From: Muriicola marianensis
GTDB lineage: Bacteria; Bacteroidota; Bacteroidia; Flavobacteriales; Flavobacteriaceae
Length of the DNA stretch: 64,000 bases
Assembly (NCBI RefSeq): GCF_014638095.1
Contig: NZ_BMFH01000001.1
Location: 2,055,227 to 2,119,226 of the forward strand
Reading direction: 5' to 3'
Position 1 is the first letter of the stretch; every line of letters begins with the position of its first letter. Positions 18,929 to 27,819 of this stretch are shown one piece after another. Under the pieces are notes generated by a model. It did not search any database. It was not told the DNA's origin and worked only from the letters and a program-made list of their open reading frames with translations. The position numbers and the translations under genes were made by a program.

Positions 18929-19399
18929 ATGAGCGGAACATTGAATAAGGTGATGCTGATCGGGCATCTGGGAGACGAGGTGAAATTACACTATTTTGAA
19001 GGAGGCAATTGCATAGGACGTTTTCCCATTGCCACCAATGAGACCTATACCAACAAGCAGACCGGTGAGAAGGTGACCACCACTGAATGGCATAACATCG
19101 TAGTGAGAAACAAAGCTGCTGAGATCTGCGAGAAATACCTTAGTAAAGGAGATAAGATCTATGTGGAAGGCCGGTTGAAAACCAGGCAATGGCAGGGGGA
19201 AGACGGCCAGACGAAATACACCACAGAGATCCATGTTCAGGATTTTACTTTCCTGACGGGTAAGCAGGACTCTGCTCAGGAGGAAGCTCCCAGATCCCAA
19301 AAAAGGAATCCTGAACCCAGTAAAGCATCCCAACCCCAGAAAGCAGAGCCTACCGGATCCCTCGCCGCCCCGGAAGAGGATGACGACCTGCCTTTTTGA
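18929..19399 (+). CDS. ssb: Single-stranded DNA-binding protein
   Basis: Binds and protects single-stranded DNA in replication and repair, 156 residues. The OB fold covers about 1-110: MSGTLNKVMLIGHLGDEV, TEWHNIVVRNKAAEICEKYLSKGDKIYVEGRLKTRQWQ and YTTEIHVQDFTFL. The linker is rich in glutamate, proline and glutamine, and the acidic tip EEDDDLPF is the canonical site that recruits partner proteins. It lies 14 bases after mutY and is followed by gldE. Confidence 0.97.
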   Translation: MSGTLNKVMLIGHLGDEVKLHYFEGGNCIGRFPIATNETYTNKQTGEKVTTTEWHNIVVRNKAAEICEKYLSKGDKIYVEGRLKTRQWQGEDGQTKYTTEIHVQDFTFLTGKQDSAQEEAPRSQKRNPEPSKASQPQKAEPTGSLAAPEEDDDLPF

Positions 19400-19421
19400 T
19401 TTATAACCAACTGACCTGCGT

Positions 19422-20750
19422 GTGGACCCGGAACCCTTACAGTTACTTTTTGGTTTTGCTGAAATTGAGAACCTTTTTGTAGTTAAGGTCATTGTCTTGA
19501 TCATTCTTCTCGGCTGTTCTGCCATGATCTCAGGGGCGGAAGTCGCGTTTTTCAGCCTGTCGGTAACCGAGCTTAAGCAACTGCAGGAAAAGAATACCCC
19601 TGCGGGAAGCATCGTTGTAAAATTACTGGAAAGACCCAAAAAGTTGCTGGCTACCATCCTGATCTCTAACAATGCCATTAACATTGGGATTGTACTCCTC
19701 TTCAGCGATCTTGGGAACACCCTGTTCTCTTCCATTACCTATCAGATCATGGGTGTGGTCTCTGTACGTTTCCTCCTGGAGGTTGTGGTAGCGACTTTTT
19801 TGATCCTTATGTTCGGGGAGATCCTTCCTAAGATCTATGCCAACCGGAATAAACACCAATTCTCTCATTTTATGGCCTTTCCCCTGAAAGGTCTTGATAT
19901 CCTCCTCACCCCGCTGAGCAGTCCGATGCGGTCGCTAACGATCTTCCTATTCAACAAATTTGGCAGGCAGAGGTCTAACCTGAGTGTTGACCATTTGTCA
20001 CAAGCCCTGGAACTCACTTCGGAAGGAGATACCACCAAGGAAGAGCAGAAGATCCTCGAAGGCATCGTATCCTTTGGGAACACAGACACCAAACAAGTGA
20101 TGAGGCCCCGTATCGATATTTTCGCACTCAGAGAGGATATGAAATTTCCGGAAGTACTGGAGGAGATCAAAAAGCACGGATATTCCCGCATCCCGGTATT
20201 TTCGGATCATATAGACAAGGTGATCGGCGTTCTCTACGTCAAAGACCTCCTTCCTTACATAGACCGGAAACAATTCGCATGGATCTCCCTGATCAGGGAA
20301 CCGTATTTTGTTCCTGAGAACAAGAAACTGGACGACCTCTTGCTGGAATTCCAGGAAAAGAAGATACACCTGGCCGTGGTGGTGGATGAATACGGGGGCA
20401 CTTCAGGGGTGGTTACCCTGGAGGATATCATAGAAGAGATCGTGGGCGATATCAGTGATGAGTTCGATGATGAGGACCTGGTCTTTTCCAAACTTGACGA
20501 CCATAACTTTGTTTTTGACGGAAAGACCGCTCTCAAAGATTTTTACAGGGTGGCAAAAATTGAGAACGAAGCGGCATTTGAAGAACAAAAAGGAGAATCC
20601 GAGACCATCGCAGGATTTGTTCTGGAGATCGCAGGGAGTTTCCCAAAAAAGGGAGAGAAGATCACCTTCCTGAATTACGAATTTGTGGTAGAAAGCCTGG
20701 ATAGGAAAAGGCTCAAACAAATAAAAATCACCTTACCGAATGAGGCTTAA
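19422..20750 (+). CDS. gldE: Gliding-associated membrane protein GldE (CNNM/CorC family)
   Basis: A 442-residue inner-membrane protein. A DUF21/CNNM region with about four helices covers 20-165 (VIVLIILLGCSAMISGAEVAFFSLS, then FLLEVVVATFLILMFGEILPKIYA). Two CBS domains follow (VMRPRIDIFALREDM, then EYGGTSGVVTLEDIIEEIVGDISDEFDDED), and then a CorC/HlyC domain to the C-terminus. In Flavobacterium gliding, GldE is linked to GldD; the fold is that of magnesium/cobalt efflux proteins, so its biochemical role is unsure. The start is GTG at 19422. gldD overlaps its end by 11 bases, so the two are tightly coupled. The gene name rests on this pairing. Confidence 0.92.
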   Translation: MDPEPLQLLFGFAEIENLFVVKVIVLIILLGCSAMISGAEVAFFSLSVTELKQLQEKNTPAGSIVVKLLERPKKLLATILISNNAINIGIVLLFSDLGNTLFSSITYQIMGVVSVRFLLEVVVATFLILMFGEILPKIYANRNKHQFSHFMAFPLKGLDILLTPLSSPMRSLTIFLFNKFGRQRSNLSVDHLSQALELTSEGDTTKEEQKILEGIVSFGNTDTKQVMRPRIDIFALREDMKFPEVLEEIKKHGYSRIPVFSDHIDKVIGVLYVKDLLPYIDRKQFAWISLIREPYFVPENKKLDDLLLEFQEKKIHLAVVVDEYGGTSGVVTLEDIIEEIVGDISDEFDDEDLVFSKLDDHNFVFDGKTALKDFYRVAKIENEAAFEEQKGESETIAGFVLEIAGSFPKKGEKITFLNYEFVVESLDRKRLKQIKITLPNEA

Positions 20751-21294
20751 TTTCGTACCGTTTCTAGTTGTTTGCCTGCTTGTGCTCAGCTCTTGTGGGG
20801 AGGAGGTTCTGCCCAAACCCAAAGCCCAGCTCAGGCTCGAATATCCCGAGGGCACGGCTGATGTGGTGAATACCCCTGCTTATTCCTTTGAATCAAACAA
20901 CCTGGCTCAGATACGGGATATGAAGGCCAGTTCCCTGACCCTGGATTACCCGGCCTTGAAGGGGGCCATCTACCTTACTTATAAACCGGTAGAGGGCAAC
21001 CTGGTTCAACTGCTCTCCGATGCACAGAAATTGTCCTATGAACACGTCATCAAGGCAGATAACATCATGGAGCAAAAATACATAGACGAGGAGGGCAGGG
21101 TCTTTGGCATGTTTTACGAAGTGAAAGGGGATGCGGCCTCCCAGGCGCAGTTTTACGCCACAGACAGCACAGAACATTTCCTGACGGGATCACTTTATTT
21201 TTACGCCAAACCGAATTACGATTCTGTGTACCCAGCGGCGGTTTACCTGCAGAAAGATGTTCGCAGGATCCTCGAAACCCTGAAATGGAAATAA
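20740..21294 (+). CDS. gldD: Gliding motility lipoprotein GldD
   Basis: A 184-residue lipoprotein needed for gliding in flavobacteria. The lipobox is VLSSCGEE, with the acylated cysteine at about residue 19. The family start PKPKAQLRLEYP follows soon after, then a globular domain (AIYLTYKPVEGNLVQLLSDAQKLSYEH, GRVFGMFYEVKGDAASQAQFYATDSTEHFLTGSLYFY). It probably faces the periplasm. It overlaps gldE and ends seven bases before the next gene, so the dehydratase that follows may share its transcript. Confidence 0.95.
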   Translation: MRLNFVPFLVVCLLVLSSCGEEVLPKPKAQLRLEYPEGTADVVNTPAYSFESNNLAQIRDMKASSLTLDYPALKGAIYLTYKPVEGNLVQLLSDAQKLSYEHVIKADNIMEQKYIDEEGRVFGMFYEVKGDAASQAQFYATDSTEHFLTGSLYFYAKPNYDSVYPAAVYLQKDVRRILETLKWK

Positions 21295-21301
21295 GCAGGT
21301 T

Positions 21302-22246
21302 ATGGCTGAATTAAATGGTGATCAAATCCCTCTCTGTTACGAAAAGATCGCACCCTATATCCATCGTACTCCCGTCCTGACCTCCAGGCTGATCAATGAG
21401 ATTACAGGGGCTGAGGTCTACTTCAAATGCGAGAATTTCCAGCGGATGGGAGCCTATAAAATGAGGGGAGCGACCCATGCCCTGTTATGCCTGAGTGAGC
21501 AGGAACGCAGTAGAGGGGTGGTGACCCATTCATCAGGGAATTTTGCCCAGGCCCTAGCCCTTGCTGCAAAGAGCCTTGGGGTGAAGGCCCATATTGTAAT
21601 GCCTACGACAGCACCTGAGGTTAAGAAAAAAGGGGTTGTGGAATACGGTGGGATCATTTACGAATGTGAACCTACCCTGTATGCCAGGAATGCTAAGGCC
21701 GAAGAAATACAAAGCAGGACAGGAGCTGCGTTCTTACACCCTTCGAATGATCCTGATGTAATTCTCGGGCAGGGTACGGCGGCCTATGAACTATTACAGG
21801 ATCAACCTGATCTCGATTGTATCCTGACCCCTGTTGGGGGAGGCGGACTCATCGCCGGAACGGCTTTGGCCGCTGACTTTATGAATCCCTCTGTAGAGGT
21901 GTTAGGCACGGAACCCTTTGCGGTGGATGACGCCTATCGCTCCCTGATAAGCGGAAGGATAGAAGGCAATGAAACGACAGATACGATCGCAGACGGACTC
22001 AAGACCCAGCTGGGGAGCAATACTTTCCCTGTGATCCGGAAATACGTGAAGAAAATCATCAGGGTAGAGGAAGAGGAGATAGTGGAGGCGATGCGACTCA
22101 TATGGGAACGGATGAAGATCATCGTAGAACCCTCCAGTGCTGTGGCCCTTGCCGGTCTGTACCGGGACAGGGCTGATTTCAAAGGGAAAAAAGTGGGGAT
22201 CATCATTTCAGGGGGAAATGTAGATCTGGGACATTTACCTTTTTAG
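21302..22246 (+). CDS. Threonine/serine dehydratase or serine racemase-like PLP enzyme
   Basis: A fold-type II PLP enzyme of 314 residues. The lysine that binds PLP is K53 in FQRMGAYKMRGATHAL. The substrate loop is SSGNFAQALALAA, and the phosphate-binding glycine loop is PVGGGGLIAGTA. The C-terminal IISGGNVDLGHLPF is typical. There is no C-terminal ACT-like regulatory domain, so it is the short catabolic or racemase type and not the feedback-regulated IlvA. It could deaminate threonine or serine, or racemise serine; sequence alone does not decide. It follows gldD by seven bases and overlaps the converging lipoprotein gene by four. Confidence 0.87.
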   Translation: MAELNGDQIPLCYEKIAPYIHRTPVLTSRLINEITGAEVYFKCENFQRMGAYKMRGATHALLCLSEQERSRGVVTHSSGNFAQALALAAKSLGVKAHIVMPTTAPEVKKKGVVEYGGIIYECEPTLYARNAKAEEIQSRTGAAFLHPSNDPDVILGQGTAAYELLQDQPDLDCILTPVGGGGLIAGTALAADFMNPSVEVLGTEPFAVDDAYRSLISGRIEGNETTDTIADGLKTQLGSNTFPVIRKYVKKIIRVEEEEIVEAMRLIWERMKIIVEPSSAVALAGLYRDRADFKGKKVGIIISGGNVDLGHLPF

Positions 22247-22662
22247 TCCTGCTTAAGCAGGGCTTCAGCCCGCTCAATACTGCCATTGATATCTTCTCTG
22301 AGTTGGATCACTTTCTGTTCTTCTTCCAGTAGCCAGGCCCTTTTTTCTTCAGACAATTCCTTGCCGTTAAGGATCTCATCCGAATCAAATCGGGACCCAA
22401 ACCCCTGCATCCAGTCCATCATGGACCGGTGCGCTGCCTGCAGGTCTTTCATCGCCCTCATATATTTCAGGCCGGCTTCTGTAGAATCGGCCATCGGTTT
22501 CAGTTGGGCGACCAGTTTACTGATGTCGGTCATTTTGGGCATGACCTCGTCATGTATGGCGATTACCTCCTGCATTTTGGTAGGTTGATCTGGTTTTTTA
22601 TTCTCAGTCTTGCAGGAGAACATCAGAAGGAGGAAAGAGAGAATGAGAATTGTCCGTTTCAT
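22243..22662 (-). CDS. Small lipoprotein of unknown function
   Basis: A 139-residue predicted lipoprotein. The signal ends in the lipobox LLMFSCKT (cysteine at about 17). The mature part is almost fully helical and charged (KMQEVIAIHDEVMPKMTDISKLVAQLKPM; EEEQKVIQLREDINGSIERAEALL), suggesting a helical bundle or coiled coil. I do not recognise a characterised family; similar flavobacterial proteins carry vague names. It overlaps the dehydratase stop by four bases and is divergent from the EamA transporter gene. Its function is unknown. Confidence 0.75.
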   Translation of the reverse strand: MKRTILILSFLLLMFSCKTENKKPDQPTKMQEVIAIHDEVMPKMTDISKLVAQLKPMADSTEAGLKYMRAMKDLQAAHRSMMDWMQGFGSRFDSDEILNGKELSEEKRAWLLEEEQKVIQLREDINGSIERAEALLKQD

Positions 22663-22754
22663 GGGATAAGGGCTTAAGAATTAGGACAAATTTACGAAAC
22701 CCAATTCCCGGAATCCCATTAAAAACCCGCATTTTTGCGCCAAAATTGCCAGCT

Positions 22755-23645
22755 TTGAGCGATGTGAACAGAAAATGGGTGTACCTGGTCATACTTTCCA
22801 TTATTTGGGGTACATCCTATATCCTAATCAAAAAGGGGTTGGAAGGATTTACTCCTGTTCAGCTGGGAGCTGTCCGCATTGTGATCACTTCAGTTGTCCT
22901 GCTTTCCCTTGGGTTCAGATCCCTAAGATCTATTTCCGGGAAGGAATGGTTCTGGGTGGGTCTGTCAGGACTCCTCGGTAGTTTTCTGCCTGTTTTCCTC
23001 TTCGCTTTTGCAGAAACAGAAATAGACAGCAGCATTGCCGCTATCCTGAATTCACTCGTACCCCTGTTCACCATTCTGATCGGTTTTGCGGCCTTTGGCA
23101 TCACCTTTTCGAAAAGGCAGTTGGGCGGGGTTCTCGTGGGGCTGCTCGGAGCTGTACTGCTCATCGCCCTTGGTTCCGAGATCAATCCAGGTCAGAATTA
23201 CTGGTATGCCGGACTGGTTGTTCTGGCTACGATCTTCTACGCCTGTAATGCTAACATCATTAAAAGTAAACTGCAGGAGGTATCTGCCATGGGCATCGCC
23301 GTGGGGAATTTTGCTTTTATGATTGTACCTGCCCTTTTCCTTCTGTTCTACTCAGGGGCACTGAGCAGCTCCGTCCGCCAGGGAGAATATTTCATGAGTT
23401 CCCTCGGCTATGTGGCCATTCTAAGTATCATCGGCACCTGTGTAGCCAAGGTGATGTTCAACAGGCTGATACAGATCTCCTCACCCGTTTTTTCGGTCTC
23501 GGTGACCTACCTGATCCCTGTGGTAGGGATCTTCTGGGGATTGATGGACGGGGAACGTTTCAGCCTATGGCAGGTCTTTGCTGCAGGGATCATCCTTATA
23601 GGGGTATATCTGGTAAACAAAAAAAAGAGCACATCCCGAAAGTGA
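22755..23645 (+). CDS. EamA-family (DMT superfamily) transporter
   Basis: An inner-membrane transporter of about 296 residues with ten predicted helices in two EamA repeats. The first repeat starts with WVYLVILSIIWGTSYILIKKGLEGFTPVQLGAVRI, and the second begins near YWYAGLVVLATIFYACNANIIK. Members export amino acids or other small metabolites, but the substrate is not predictable. I put the start at the TTG at 22755 (product MSDVNRKWVYL), because homologues begin a few residues before the first helix. The longer open frame from 22650 would overlap the divergent lipoprotein start. The last codons carry the terminator of the converging peptidase genes. Confidence 0.85.
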   Translation: MSDVNRKWVYLVILSIIWGTSYILIKKGLEGFTPVQLGAVRIVITSVVLLSLGFRSLRSISGKEWFWVGLSGLLGSFLPVFLFAFAETEIDSSIAAILNSLVPLFTILIGFAAFGITFSKRQLGGVLVGLLGAVLLIALGSEINPGQNYWYAGLVVLATIFYACNANIIKSKLQEVSAMGIAVGNFAFMIVPALFLLFYSGALSSSVRQGEYFMSSLGYVAILSIIGTCVAKVMFNRLIQISSPVFSVSVTYLIPVVGIFWGLMDGERFSLWQVFAAGIILIGVYLVNKKKSTSRK

Positions 23646-23655
23646 AATGTGCTCT
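23621..23655 (-). terminator. Terminator of the M16 peptidase genes, inside the EamA 3' coding end
   Basis: AGAGCACAT / ATGTGCTCT stem (23626-23655), followed on the minus strand by six T. It lies about 20 bases past the peptidase stop and overlaps the codons for the EamA C-terminus (KKKSTSRK). Confidence 0.75.
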
Positions 23656-23675
23656 CTGATTATTGTCTTAAAGGA

Positions 23676-25754
23676 CTAGTCGAAATCGGCATCCGTAGGG
23701 CCGAAATTGATCACGGCCTCCAGCAGTTTTGCTTCGATCGTTTGAGGTCCGAGGTTGCTGGTCCTCATGGTTGGGAATTTGATCCCGTCAAATTCCTGGT
23801 AATCCATCAGGGTGCTTTCCTGGTTCTGGGTCTGACCGTTCATTGAGGTCACAGAGGCCTCCTTAACCTTCAGCCCGGATTCCATATCGTAATAGTACGT
23901 GGCCTGTATGACCTTTCCGGGTACTTCGATCTTGATCACTTCCCTGCCGTCGAGCATTTCGGTTCCCCCGATCCTGGCATCCGGGTTAGCTGCAATTTTT
24001 TGTTCCGGGAAGATTCCCATGGTATTCTGCATATCCTGTTGCAGGTCTGGGGGTAAGGCCATTTTATTGGCACCCTGCTTCATATAAAGCTCATCTCCCT
24101 TGGCAATGACGCCCATCATGGGGGTATTGTTCATAAAGGTGGTCTGTGCGTATTTATCAGCAGTCCTTTTCTCCTCGATCTTGATAGTAGCTCCCATCGC
24201 ACTGCCCTCGTAAACGAGCTTCAGGGACTGGATCTCTGCTACTTTGTCCTTGCCGCCAATCGCCTCAAAATACTTGTCGATCACCGACTGAACCGTGGTT
24301 CCTTCAGGGATACTCGCCTCGTAGTTTGGCTTTTCAGCTTCGTTGGCGTATTTGTCGTAGTACTTTATCGGGACAGACTTGCCATTAAAGGTTACCTTCT
24401 CGAGGTTTTCCAGGACCTCACTTCCCTTACCGGCTACCACTATCCTGGCATTGTCGGTTGAAAAATACTTCCTGGCAGCCGCCTGTACATCTTCGATGGT
24501 AATAGCATTGATCTTTTCCAGGTAGGTCTTGTAGAAATCCTTGGGCAGGTCTTCGGTTTCGATATTCAGGGCATACCTGGCTATGGTAGAGGGCCTTTCC
24601 AGGGCCATCACAAAGTTACCTACATATTTAGCCTTGGTATTTTTCAATTCTTTTTCGGAAACGGGCTCCTTCGCGATGCGGTCGATTTCTTTTAAAAGTT
24701 CGACAACGGAACTGTCCGTGACCATATTTCGCACGCTGGCCGAAGCCCTGAATCTTGAAGGGGCGTATTTACTATCCCCGATTCGGGAGTAGGAACCATA
24801 GGTATAACCCTTGTCTTCCCTAAGGTTCAAGAACAAGCGTGCCTCTCCACCTCCTCCGAGGATCTGGTTGGCAACAATGGCCGGAAGGTAGTCGGGATCT
24901 TTCATCTTAAGATCTACGAGATTTTGTACCGTGATCTCAGACTGCACGGCATTGGGCACGTCTACAAAATTGATCTGTGTATACTGGGCATCCGAAGGAT
25001 TGGAATATGAAAAAGAGGGTGGTGCCGCCTTGGTCCAGGGAGTAAAGGCCTCAGTGACCAGCTCCTGGACCTGCTCAAATTCCACATCCCCTATGACCAC
25101 GAGATAGGCATTGGCAGGCACGAAATAATTCTGATAGAATTGTTTCACATCCAACAAACTCACATTGTTCACGGTTTCTTCGGTGGTGAATTCTCCGTAG
25201 GGATGTCCCTTGCCGTATGCCAATGCGGTCTGCACCCTGCCTGCTATGGCAGAAACGTCTTTTTCCTGGGTCTTGAGCCCTGTGATGAGTTTGTCCTTTT
25301 CCTTGTCGAATTCTTCTTGTGTAAAATTCGGGTTGATAGCGGCATCCGCCATCAGTTCCAGGATCCTGGGGAAATACTTCGACAGTGAACTCGCAAAAGC
25401 GCTCTGGGAGCCAAAGCTGATGTTCGCTCCCAGGAAGTCGACCTCCTCATTGAATTCATCCTTGGGGATGGAGGTGGATCCATTGCCCAGCAGTGCTCCA
25501 GTAAGACTGGAAACGCCGGCCTTGTCTCCCTCCAGGATAGGAGGGTTGTCAATGGTTAATTGAATGGATACTCTGGGTAGTTTATGATTTTCAACCACCA
25601 GTACTTTCAGGCCGTTGTTCAGCTCAAATCGCTGTGGTTCGTCCAGGTTGATCTCAGGCGCCGGACCCGGTTCCGGCATTTTAGAACGGTCTACCTGCGC
25701 GGTTACGGATACCGCGAGAAATGCGACCAATAAGGTAAAATATATTCTTTTCAT
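23676..25754 (-). CDS. M16-family (insulinase-like) protein lacking the zinc motif, with C-terminal extra domain
   Basis: A 692-residue secreted protein with signal MKRIYFTLLVAFLAVSVTAQ. Two M16 domains cover about 40-480, but the HxxEH motif is replaced (AGVSSLTGALLGNGS), so this is the non-catalytic partner type. It keeps the R/Y pair region (GYTYGSYSRIGD) used for substrate binding in M16 heterodimers. From about 500 an added domain (EAIGGKDKVAEIQSLKLVYEG ... YYYDMESGLKVKEAS) resembles a LolA/outer-membrane lipoprotein carrier-like fold. The start at 25754 was chosen for its signal peptide; the open frame extends upstream into the first peptidase gene. It lies four bases after the active subunit gene. 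Confidence 0.88.
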   Translation of the reverse strand: MKRIYFTLLVAFLAVSVTAQVDRSKMPEPGPAPEINLDEPQRFELNNGLKVLVVENHKLPRVSIQLTIDNPPILEGDKAGVSSLTGALLGNGSTSIPKDEFNEEVDFLGANISFGSQSAFASSLSKYFPRILELMADAAINPNFTQEEFDKEKDKLITGLKTQEKDVSAIAGRVQTALAYGKGHPYGEFTTEETVNNVSLLDVKQFYQNYFVPANAYLVVIGDVEFEQVQELVTEAFTPWTKAAPPSFSYSNPSDAQYTQINFVDVPNAVQSEITVQNLVDLKMKDPDYLPAIVANQILGGGGEARLFLNLREDKGYTYGSYSRIGDSKYAPSRFRASASVRNMVTDSSVVELLKEIDRIAKEPVSEKELKNTKAKYVGNFVMALERPSTIARYALNIETEDLPKDFYKTYLEKINAITIEDVQAAARKYFSTDNARIVVAGKGSEVLENLEKVTFNGKSVPIKYYDKYANEAEKPNYEASIPEGTTVQSVIDKYFEAIGGKDKVAEIQSLKLVYEGSAMGATIKIEEKRTADKYAQTTFMNNTPMMGVIAKGDELYMKQGANKMALPPDLQQDMQNTMGIFPEQKIAANPDARIGGTEMLDGREVIKIEVPGKVIQATYYYDMESGLKVKEASVTSMNGQTQNQESTLMDYQEFDGIKFPTMRTSNLGPQTIEAKLLEAVINFGPTDADFD

Positions 25755-25758
25755 TTTC

Positions 25759-27087
25759 TTAGTTGTCTGTTTTGTCTTTAGGTAAGTATTCGATGACCAC
25801 ACGCTGATTGGGTTTGAGATATTTTTCGGCCACTGCCCTGATCTCCTCACGGGTGATGGAGCGGAAGATGTCTATCTCTTTGTTGATGAGGTCAGTGTCA
25901 CCATACAACATGTACGAGGTGGCAAGAGTGCCGGCTATTCCTTCCACACTGGAATTCGAATTCACAAACCGGTTCTCAAACTTGTTTTGAAGTTTCTGAT
26001 AGTCTTTCTCAGAGATAAGGTCGGTTCTAACCTTGGCAACCTCTTCCTCCATCTCTGCGGCAAGTACCTCCAATGAGGTCTCCCCTACTGGCAAAGCGAA
26101 TACCAGGTACATTCCATAATCTTCCTGCCCGATATTAAAGGCTCCTACCTGCAGGGCCTGTTTCTGGTCGTCCACGATCTTTTTGTACAGTTTAGAGCTC
26201 TTACCGTCACTGAGGTAGGTAGAGATCATATCCAGCACATAGGCATCGCGTTCTGCAAATCCGGGGGTCCTGTAAGCGACCATGATCGCAGGGATCTGGA
26301 TGTTTGGGTCGTATGCCTTGGTCCTGATCTCAGTTGTGATGGGTTCCTCCTTTGGGTAGTTACGTACAATGTCTTCTCCCCTGGGGATGGGACCGAAGTA
26401 ATCAGCGATCATTTTTTTCGTCGAAGGGATATCGATATCGCCTGCAACCACCAGTACGGCATTGTTGGGAACGTAATATTTTTTGTTGTAGGCGATCACG
26501 TCCTCCAAGGTGGCCGCATCCAGATCCTCCATATAGCCGATGTTGGGATCCTTGTACGGGTGGACCTTGAACAGGTTTTCCCCCAGGACAGGCAGCAGCT
26601 GACCATAAGGAGAATTGTCGTAGCGAAGTCTCTTTTCTTCCTTGACCACCTCCTGCTGGGTATCTATTCCTTCCTGGTTGATGATGGGATGCAGCATGCG
26701 CTCAGATTCCATCCAGAGGCCCAGTTCCAGATTGTTGCTCGGGAATACCTCGTAGTAATAGGTCCTGTCCTGGGAAGTATTAGCGTTGTTCCTGCCTCCG
26801 TTGGAAGACACGATCTCGAACCATTTGCCCCTTTCTATGTTCTCAGTGCCTTCGAAGAGCAGATGCTCGAATAAATGTGCAAATCCGGTACGTCCCTCTG
26901 TGCGGTCCTTTCCACCCACATGGTACATGACTGAGGTAGTCACCACCGGAGCGGTATTGTCCTGATGCAGGATCACGTGCAGCCCGTTGTCAAGGTCGTA
27001 CTCCTCATAGGAAACCTCCTGTGCCGCGACAGACAAAGAAGAGAGGAGCAGGGCCAATAAAGGTGCCCGAAAATTTCTTTTTCTCAT
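25759..27087 (-). CDS. M16-family zinc metallopeptidase, active subunit
   Basis: A 442-residue exported peptidase. The signal peptide is MRKRNFRAPLLALLLSSLSVAAQ. The inverted zinc motif HxxEH is present as HLFEHLLFEG (H71, H75), and the third ligand is probably the glutamate in QQEVVKEEKRLRYD about 75 residues later. The second M16 domain (IMVAYRTPGFAERDAYVLDMISTYLSDGKSSKLYK) follows. Together with the next gene, which lacks the motif, it should form the usual catalytic/non-catalytic clam-shell pair that degrades peptides in the periplasm. The physiological substrate is unknown. Confidence 0.92.
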   Translation of the reverse strand: MRKRNFRAPLLALLLSSLSVAAQEVSYEEYDLDNGLHVILHQDNTAPVVTTSVMYHVGGKDRTEGRTGFAHLFEHLLFEGTENIERGKWFEIVSSNGGRNNANTSQDRTYYYEVFPSNNLELGLWMESERMLHPIINQEGIDTQQEVVKEEKRLRYDNSPYGQLLPVLGENLFKVHPYKDPNIGYMEDLDAATLEDVIAYNKKYYVPNNAVLVVAGDIDIPSTKKMIADYFGPIPRGEDIVRNYPKEEPITTEIRTKAYDPNIQIPAIMVAYRTPGFAERDAYVLDMISTYLSDGKSSKLYKKIVDDQKQALQVGAFNIGQEDYGMYLVFALPVGETSLEVLAAEMEEEVAKVRTDLISEKDYQKLQNKFENRFVNSNSSVEGIAGTLATSYMLYGDTDLINKEIDIFRSITREEIRAVAEKYLKPNQRVVIEYLPKDKTDN

Positions 27088-27264
27088 GTGTTTTCGATTA
27101 AATTTATAAATGAAGTGTAATAGACTCGAAGGCAGACAGTAGCGTGCTTTCAGCCCTGTTTTTTTAGCTTAGTAAATATAGAAATTCCCCTAGCTTTAAC
27201 AAGAATTAACAGCGGAATTAACGATAATTTCATACTTTGAAGCCATTCCAACAACCAAAAAACT

Positions 27265-27705
27265 ATGAATAAAGTTGCCTTGCCCATACGTTTTGGGATC
27301 GCCGCCAGTGGAAGTTTGATCGCTTATTTTTTGATCCTCTCACTGGTCGATCTCCACACCAATGTATTTTATAGCCTTTTTAATGGTGTGATCACGGGAT
27401 TTGCCATTTTTGAAGCCATCAAGTATTTCAAGATCCAGGAAAAGGAGAAATTTTCATACGGCACGGGCTTCAAGGCTGGCATCGTAACCGGATTTGTGGC
27501 TACCCTTATCTTTACGATCTTTTTCGCGATCTACTCTACGGAAATAGATCCGGAATTTCTCGCTCAACTCTCCGAACAGTGGTTCAGCAGATTCGAGAGT
27601 TTCGAGGCTATCGTCTTTTTCACTGTGGCCATCATGGGATTTGCGACCACTTTGGTCCTGACCCTGGCTTTTATGCAATTGTTCAAGTCTACGAACAACG
27701 CCTAG
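27265..27705 (+). CDS. DUF4199-family membrane protein
   Basis: A 146-residue integral membrane protein with four predicted helices (about 8-28, 33-52, 70-93 and 115-140). The second pair begins with YGTGFKAGIVTGFVATLIFTIFFAIY, the usual DUF4199 pattern. No catalytic residues or signal motif are seen. The family is common in Bacteroidota and its function is unknown. It is a single gene divergent from the M16 pair and followed by the rplU promoter. Confidence 0.82.
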   Translation: MNKVALPIRFGIAASGSLIAYFLILSLVDLHTNVFYSLFNGVITGFAIFEAIKYFKIQEKEKFSYGTGFKAGIVTGFVATLIFTIFFAIYSTEIDPEFLAQLSEQWFSRFESFEAIVFFTVAIMGFATTLVLTLAFMQLFKSTNNA

Positions 27706-27735
27706 GGATAAGTATCTTTTTTATAGGTAAAGCCC

Positions 27736-27765
27736 TTGCTAATTATCAATTTAGCAGTATATTTG
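27736..27765 (+). promoter_or_regulatory. Promoter of rplU-rpmA
   Basis: TTG at 27736-27738 and TATATTTG at 27758-27765 are 19 bases apart, the best match in the window to the Bacteroidota -33/-7 promoter. The rplU ATG is 54 bases downstream. Confidence 0.75.
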
Positions 27766-27819
27766 CACCCTCCTAAATCGCGCATTGAGCGCATAGGTAA
27801 ATAACAATAATTCAAAGCT

